Below are positions 31,742 through 35,734 of a stretch of 35,734 nucleotides of DNA, piece by piece. The stretch is from a virus. The stretch's first letter is position 1. Every line of letters begins with the position of its first letter. The notes beneath the pieces are model-generated. The model searched no databases. It had not been told where the DNA came from and was given only the letters and a program-made list of their open reading frames with translations. A program made the position numbers and the translations under genes. The stretch is from the IMG/VR virus record IMGVR_UViG_3300009418_000052, positions 1-35,734 of that record; one strand, 5' to 3'.

Positions 31742-32731
31742 CTAGCCCCGGTCTTTGTGTATCGGAAGAACATCTTTCACATTATCGTTAATGCTTGGAT
31801 CATCACCCTCTGTTAATCGAATGAGGCAAGGGTTGCTGGCTGCGGTTTCGCCATGAAAAGTTAGCGTAGTATTTGCATTTGTTGCGGTTGCTGCCGTTGT
31901 AATAGTGAATGATTTAACGGTTGTCGTTACAGCACTAACAGTAACAGTTGCAGTATTTGATGTTGAGCCGGGGTCTGTGAATACAAGCGTATCTCCTATC
32001 TGGTATCCGACAATTCCAGTAACAACCAAAGTAAATGTTGGGTTTCCAGCACCATCTGTAACTACTGAAAAAGTTGCACCAGTACCGGAACCGCTGGTGC
32101 TAGTTTGAGCAAAAGCTGAATGGGACTGACTAGCTTGCCATGCCGCACTTGGAGTTGGTGTTGTATCTGAAATGGTAGTTATTGCGAAACTAACTGTTTC
32201 AACCTTACTACCTACGGGAACCCCTGTCCCAGAAACGTATTGTCCAATAGCTATGGTAGCACTAGCATCACAAGCAATTATTACTGAAGTATCGGTAGTA
32301 TCACAAGTTGCGTCCGTAAACGATTCCTCTCCACCATAAGCATAATCAACCTTACACCGAACATATTGTTTTAAGAATCTGTTTCCGATCCTAGATATTT
32401 CAAAACTAGATTTTCCACTAGCAACCGTGTTTGTAATTGTTACAAGATCAACTCCATCCGCTTGAGATGCCGAGGCAATGTCTGTTATGTCTGTGCTGGG
32501 AAAGTTAATTACATTGCTAGTTTGCCAAGTAAAAACCAAATCAGCTTTTTTATTGCAAGTAATAATTAAAATTGTAGACCCAGTTTTAACCACCAGCCTT
32601 CTTTTTGGAAGGTTTTGGATAATCTCCAAGGCGGCTTTAGTCTCGTCAAAGGTATTCGTTAATCCAGCAATAAACGCTGGATCACGCATGGTGTGAACCG
32701 AATTCCCAATGACTAATTCTCTATCAGACAT
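31742..32731 (-). CDS. Tail fibre-like protein with marine phage repeats
   Basis: The product has 329 residues and is very rich in T, S, V and A. It contains IAIGQYVSGTGVPVGSKVETVS (a V.G.GIP.G..V.. repeat) and a GTGATFSVVTDGAGNPTFTLVVTG...GYQIGDTLVF unit. Both are common in tail and baseplate proteins of marine phages and form small beta domains. The N-terminal 40 residues (VIGNSVHTMRDPAFIAGLTNTF) are probably a docking helix. It sits in a run of fibre-like genes and probably contributes to adsorption. Fibre role inferred from composition and motifs. Confidence 0.6.
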   Translation of the reverse strand: MSDRELVIGNSVHTMRDPAFIAGLTNTFDETKAALEIIQNLPKRRLVVKTGSTILIITCNKKADLVFTWQTSNVINFPSTDITDIASASQADGVDLVTITNTVASGKSSFEISRIGNRFLKQYVRCKVDYAYGGEESFTDATCDTTDTSVIIACDASATIAIGQYVSGTGVPVGSKVETVSFAITTISDTTPTPSAAWQASQSHSAFAQTSTSGSGTGATFSVVTDGAGNPTFTLVVTGIVGYQIGDTLVFTDPGSTSNTATVTVSAVTTTVKSFTITTAATATNANTTLTFHGETAASNPCLIRLTEGDDPSINDNVKDVLPIHKDRG

Positions 32732-32737
32732 TTTACA

Positions 32738-33511
32738 TTAAGATGTTGCTGCAAACGCACCTACTTGATTTCCACTAAACGCCATTACCGATAATACTGC
32801 GCTGCCGCTTGCAGAGATCGTAAAAGTTGGAGTCGCAGAACTATATTTCAAAACCGACCATGCCTTACTTCCAGCTCCCGCCGCCAAGGTGAGATCAAGA
32901 TTGCTACCCGTGCCATTTGTGATATACAGCACGCTGGATTTGAACTCGCTAGAAGATGATGGGTGCGCTGTCGGCGTAAGGGTTGTGTTAACATTGATTG
33001 CAAGCGTGTGTACTGGCTTGCTTACATCCATATCGATTGTTGCCGCTGGAGTGATTTGTTCAAATGTTCCAGAGTTTGATATGTTTCCGATAGTTATGGA
33101 CTTTAAGTTGTCCGAATCGGAAGCGTCAGCTACCAAAAGCAAATCTCCACTAGCCGCGCTTGTAATTAGCGTGGCTCCCTTTACTACATTGGATGAACCA
33201 GAGGCCAGTTTGGCATGAGTGATGGTCGCGTCGGATGGCGTTATTGTGACATTACTTCCAGAAACCGCCATTGACCCGTTTGTGACCGTACATTCTGTCG
33301 CCACACTACTGGCGTTTCCAACAATGACAGACCCATTGGCTAGTGGTTCTAGTTTGCTAAACGAAATTGCTGCGGCTGCGGCCACATCTGCATTTTCAAT
33401 ATCACCAGAGATAGCTATTGCTGGAGCCGCGCCATTACGCAGCATTGCCCTTGTTACATTTGTCGAATCGGGATACGTCTCACCCGGTGTTACTACTGCT
33501 GTGATTGCCAT
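32738..33511 (-). CDS. Fibre-like protein of low complexity
   Basis: The product has 257 residues, dominated by A, S, T, V, N and G, with short strands (GSVIVGNASSVATECTVTNGSMAVSGSNVTITPSDATITHAKLASGS). The AAAAAISFSKLEPLANGSVIVGN section matches a fibre stalk motif (ISFSKL..L..G.I..G) found in many phage fibres. The C-terminal region (VLYITNGTGSNLDLTLAAGAGSKAWSVLKY) resembles a small beta domain. It follows the nozzle-like gene by two bases. Adhesion or stalk function is inferred. Confidence 0.6.
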   Translation of the reverse strand: MAITAVVTPGETYPDSTNVTRAMLRNGAAPAIAISGDIENADVAAAAAISFSKLEPLANGSVIVGNASSVATECTVTNGSMAVSGSNVTITPSDATITHAKLASGSSNVVKGATLITSAASGDLLLVADASDSDNLKSITIGNISNSGTFEQITPAATIDMDVSKPVHTLAINVNTTLTPTAHPSSSSEFKSSVLYITNGTGSNLDLTLAAGAGSKAWSVLKYSSATPTFTISASGSAVLSVMAFSGNQVGAFAATS

Positions 33512-33513
33512 AA

Positions 33514-35734
33514 TTAAATCCTTTTAGTTACCATTGTTTGACCCGGCATCGCCGTAGTCTTAATTCCCTTTACTTCGCAAATTCCCAAGTCGTTTGTGAT
33601 CTTATACTGAACGAACCTTCCCCGCCCGTTAAATCTCGCTTTATGTGTGGATTCCTGTTTGGCATCTGGATCGAACCCGGTTGTGTTTGGGTTTAGTGCC
33701 GTGGTCAGGACTGTGCTGTAATCCTGTCTGAATTTCGTCATGTAATCGTCGCTAACATTCGACTCCACAAAATTAGCCTTATCGAAAGGTTTATCGTACT
33801 TCGTTCGACTGAAATTGATATATTTAGTTGTGCCATCTTCGTTGGTCAGGATGGAGGAATTTTCAGATACACCGTCAAACTGCGCGGTTAATGTAATTCC
33901 TGTGGCTCCAACCACTCCGTTTGTGGCAATCTGGAAGTCCACTTGTGTAAATTGCTTGAAATCAATGCTATTAAATGAGTAGCCACGACTAATAACCTCC
34001 GTGGATATATTTGTTTGCGTGATGTTCCGAGTGCTTGTGTTTGTAATGTCCACTCCTTCATCCGCATCGCCACTATACATAGCGTCATCATACAAGTTTA
34101 CAAACCCGTCTGTCGTTAGGAAAAACAGTCGTTCTGCCCCCAAGTAACTGAAGGTGAACATATCCAGTATGCCGGTTTCGGCAGTCCAAGTACCACTCCC
34201 CAACACGCAAGTTCTATCGTTTTTATAGGTGGCATTTGAACAAGTCCCGGCTTTTCCAATCTGATCGCTCTGGTCGTACCCGCTCCATGCTTGATTCTTA
34301 AAATCATATACAAACACGGCATTGTTTTTTTCTGCTCCATCAATTGGGACTGCCAAATAATATCTCGATTGATGGTATGCCGCGACTGCATTAGTGGCAG
34401 CTTTCCAGTTTATACGGTCAATAAGTGGCTGGATTGGCTCACTAATAGGCACATCTAATCCCTGCAATTTTCCAGATTCAGATACAGATAAACTTATGAC
34501 ACCCCGTTGATCACTTAAATACCAAATATCTTTACCTACTGTTATTACAGCTTTTTTTCCAATCAAACCGCTTGTTCGTGTTAATTCATCTAAAAAAGTA
34601 TCTACCAGATTTCCATAAATATTTTTAACCGCATAAACACTATGTTCCTTAAAACAAATCACTGTGGTTTGATCGTATTTCATTAAAGCAACAAGTTTAT
34701 CTTCGCTTCCTTGGTTTATTCTGAAATTCGATAAGACGGGTTGATACCGGGTATAGTTTAGATAATCTGAAACGGCTACTAAATCTCGACTATGTGGAAT
34801 TAAAAGTCTGTTTTGGAAATATACTCCTGTGTCTGCATTTGGAATTGTCTCTGTTCCATCAGTATCGTTTTCATCGAGGGCTACATCAGAATTAAATTGT
34901 CCGCCGCTAAATGCGGAATCGGGGTTTGGGTTTGTGCTGTTTGTAAAATTGCTGGCCGTGGTAATGTCAGTCTTGCCAGCATCCCCAGCTTGAAACTGGG
35001 CAATTACAACTCTTGCACTATTGGCCGTTACCAAAAGCTGCCCGTCGTGGCCATTTGCGCTTTCAATTGCCGTCTTGAGGTTTGTGGCAGAATCGCTCGC
35101 ACTGCTGCCTAAAAGAAAAATCACATTTGAACCATCCAATGCGCCGGTAGTTCCACTAGCTTTCGCAATATAAGTTTTAGATGTCTGGTTCGTTGAGATC
35201 AACGTGATGGTACTGTTAGCCACGGCGGCTGCGCTAAATGCAAATTGAGTGATTGGATTTGTGACTTCGTGGAAACCATCCTCCCGGTTTTCCATAACCA
35301 GAGGCGTCTTCTTGTCTCCACGGAACATCACAACCACATTAAAGCACTGAACAAACTCCACGTTCTCTGGAATCGTCAGGCCAACTTGAAGTTTAAGAAT
35401 CTCGTTGTTCTCCCGAATGCCATAGATTGTTGTGCTTGTTGCAACCAGCAACCAACTAACTCCATTGGTGGGGTTGTCGAACCGGCCAACTCCGCGAATG
35501 TTTGAGAAGGCCGTTAAGGGTTTGCTTTTGAGCGTTCTTGCCGCGCTACCCAAGGAAAACAACGCATCACTCTCATGGTTCCCATTACTGGTGTCACTGG
35601 CTCCAACATTTGTAAGAGTATCGTTCCCCCAATAAACCTTCTTAATACCCGCCCGTGGAGAAGCAACTCCATTTTTAAAACGAATATTTTTAGCCGAAGA
35701 CACAACGCCTCTCGGCAATTGTCCCGCATCCAGA
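33514..35734 (-). CDS. Tail nozzle-like structural protein, N-terminus cut off
   Basis: The frame remains open through the right edge (LDAGQLPRGVVSSAKNIRFKNG), so the true start lies outside; the TTG at 35718 is probably internal. At least 738 residues are present. The N-terminal NIRFKNGVASPRAGIKKVY and repeated WLLVATSTTIYGI / VVVMFRGDKKTPLV strands suggest the beta-propeller-like fold of podovirus nozzle or tail-stabilising proteins (T7 gp12 / P22 gp10 role). Near residue 490 (counted from 35718) lies CSNATYKNDRTCVLGSGTW, a two-Cys insert. It heads the fibre cluster. Function is inferred from size, pattern and position. Confidence 0.6.
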   Translation of the reverse strand, partial: LDAGQLPRGVVSSAKNIRFKNGVASPRAGIKKVYWGNDTLTNVGASDTSNGNHESDALFSLGSAARTLKSKPLTAFSNIRGVGRFDNPTNGVSWLLVATSTTIYGIRENNEILKLQVGLTIPENVEFVQCFNVVVMFRGDKKTPLVMENREDGFHEVTNPITQFAFSAAAVANSTITLISTNQTSKTYIAKASGTTGALDGSNVIFLLGSSASDSATNLKTAIESANGHDGQLLVTANSARVVIAQFQAGDAGKTDITTASNFTNSTNPNPDSAFSGGQFNSDVALDENDTDGTETIPNADTGVYFQNRLLIPHSRDLVAVSDYLNYTRYQPVLSNFRINQGSEDKLVALMKYDQTTVICFKEHSVYAVKNIYGNLVDTFLDELTRTSGLIGKKAVITVGKDIWYLSDQRGVISLSVSESGKLQGLDVPISEPIQPLIDRINWKAATNAVAAYHQSRYYLAVPIDGAEKNNAVFVYDFKNQAWSGYDQSDQIGKAGTCSNATYKNDRTCVLGSGTWTAETGILDMFTFSYLGAERLFFLTTDGFVNLYDDAMYSGDADEGVDITNTSTRNITQTNISTEVISRGYSFNSIDFKQFTQVDFQIATNGVVGATGITLTAQFDGVSENSSILTNEDGTTKYINFSRTKYDKPFDKANFVESNVSDDYMTKFRQDYSTVLTTALNPNTTGFDPDAKQESTHKARFNGRGRFVQYKITNDLGICEVKGIKTTAMPGQTMVTKRI

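Noticed and set aside
1-35734. Circular genome joined exactly at the window ends
   Set aside because: Continuing the left fibre frame into the right end meets a stop after about 14 unrelated codons, and the right gene still lacks its start, so sequence is probably missing between the ends.

Overview
The window reads as most of a virulent, short-tailed (podovirus-like) bacteriophage genome, probably from a marine or other aquatic source. It carries terminase, portal, scaffold, an SU10/DUF5309-type capsid gene, a tail-nozzle-like gene, fibre genes, large internal-virion-type genes and a self-contained replication module. No integrase, repressor, phage RNA polymerase, tRNA or clear endolysin was recognised. 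The fibre proteins contain short repeats familiar from marine phage tail proteins (NTAI/AVGRDAL-like, GTGATF...GDTL, VSGTGVP.GS.V), which is the main basis for the aquatic guess. The host is not identifiable. Both ends cut through minus-strand genes, so the window is incomplete.

Layout. (1) 1-9444, minus strand: read from 9444 leftwards, a helix-turn-helix protein (likely small terminase), a small acidic protein, large terminase, portal, a small protein, scaffold, major capsid, a connector-region protein, a head-tail adaptor-like protein, a small beta-rich protein and a fibre truncated at base 1. A good sigma70-like promoter (4541-4569) precedes the scaffold-capsid genes. (2) 9581-12461, plus strand: an island of mostly small genes with visibly higher GC, including a DUF932 protein, a double-cysteine-cluster protein and several proteins of unknown function. 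Two intrinsic terminator hairpins sit directly in front of start codons here. (3) 12450-20829, minus strand: nucleotide metabolism and replication, with dCMP deaminase, a MazG-like protein, an SF3 helicase, an archaeo-eukaryotic-type primase, a winged-helix protein, family A DNA polymerase, an SSB-like protein, a RecB/Cas4-like nuclease, a second small PD-(D/E)XK nuclease and a ribbon-helix-helix protein. (4) 20903-35734, minus strand: virion genes, namely a 2097-residue polyvalent-type protein with two large partners, tail/fibre proteins, and a nozzle-like protein truncated at the right edge.

If the genome is circular or circularly permuted, nearly all of it is transcribed away from the divergent gap at 9445-9580: late and replication genes on the minus strand and the small-gene island on the plus strand. 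The two strands meet tail to tail at 12450-12461.

The most unusual parts are non-coding or very small. A roughly 470-base gap inside the replication operon (13150-13619) holds two tandem elements with conserved stems and compensatory base changes, plus a 21-bp perfect inverted repeat starting one base after the helicase stop codon. Two tiny single-span membrane peptides (24 and 28 residues) are tucked into the gene chains by overlapping or coupled starts. A 30-base sequence is shared by the two genes that bracket the giant virion gene. The DNA polymerase has leucine at the position equivalent to E. coli Pol I Phe762.
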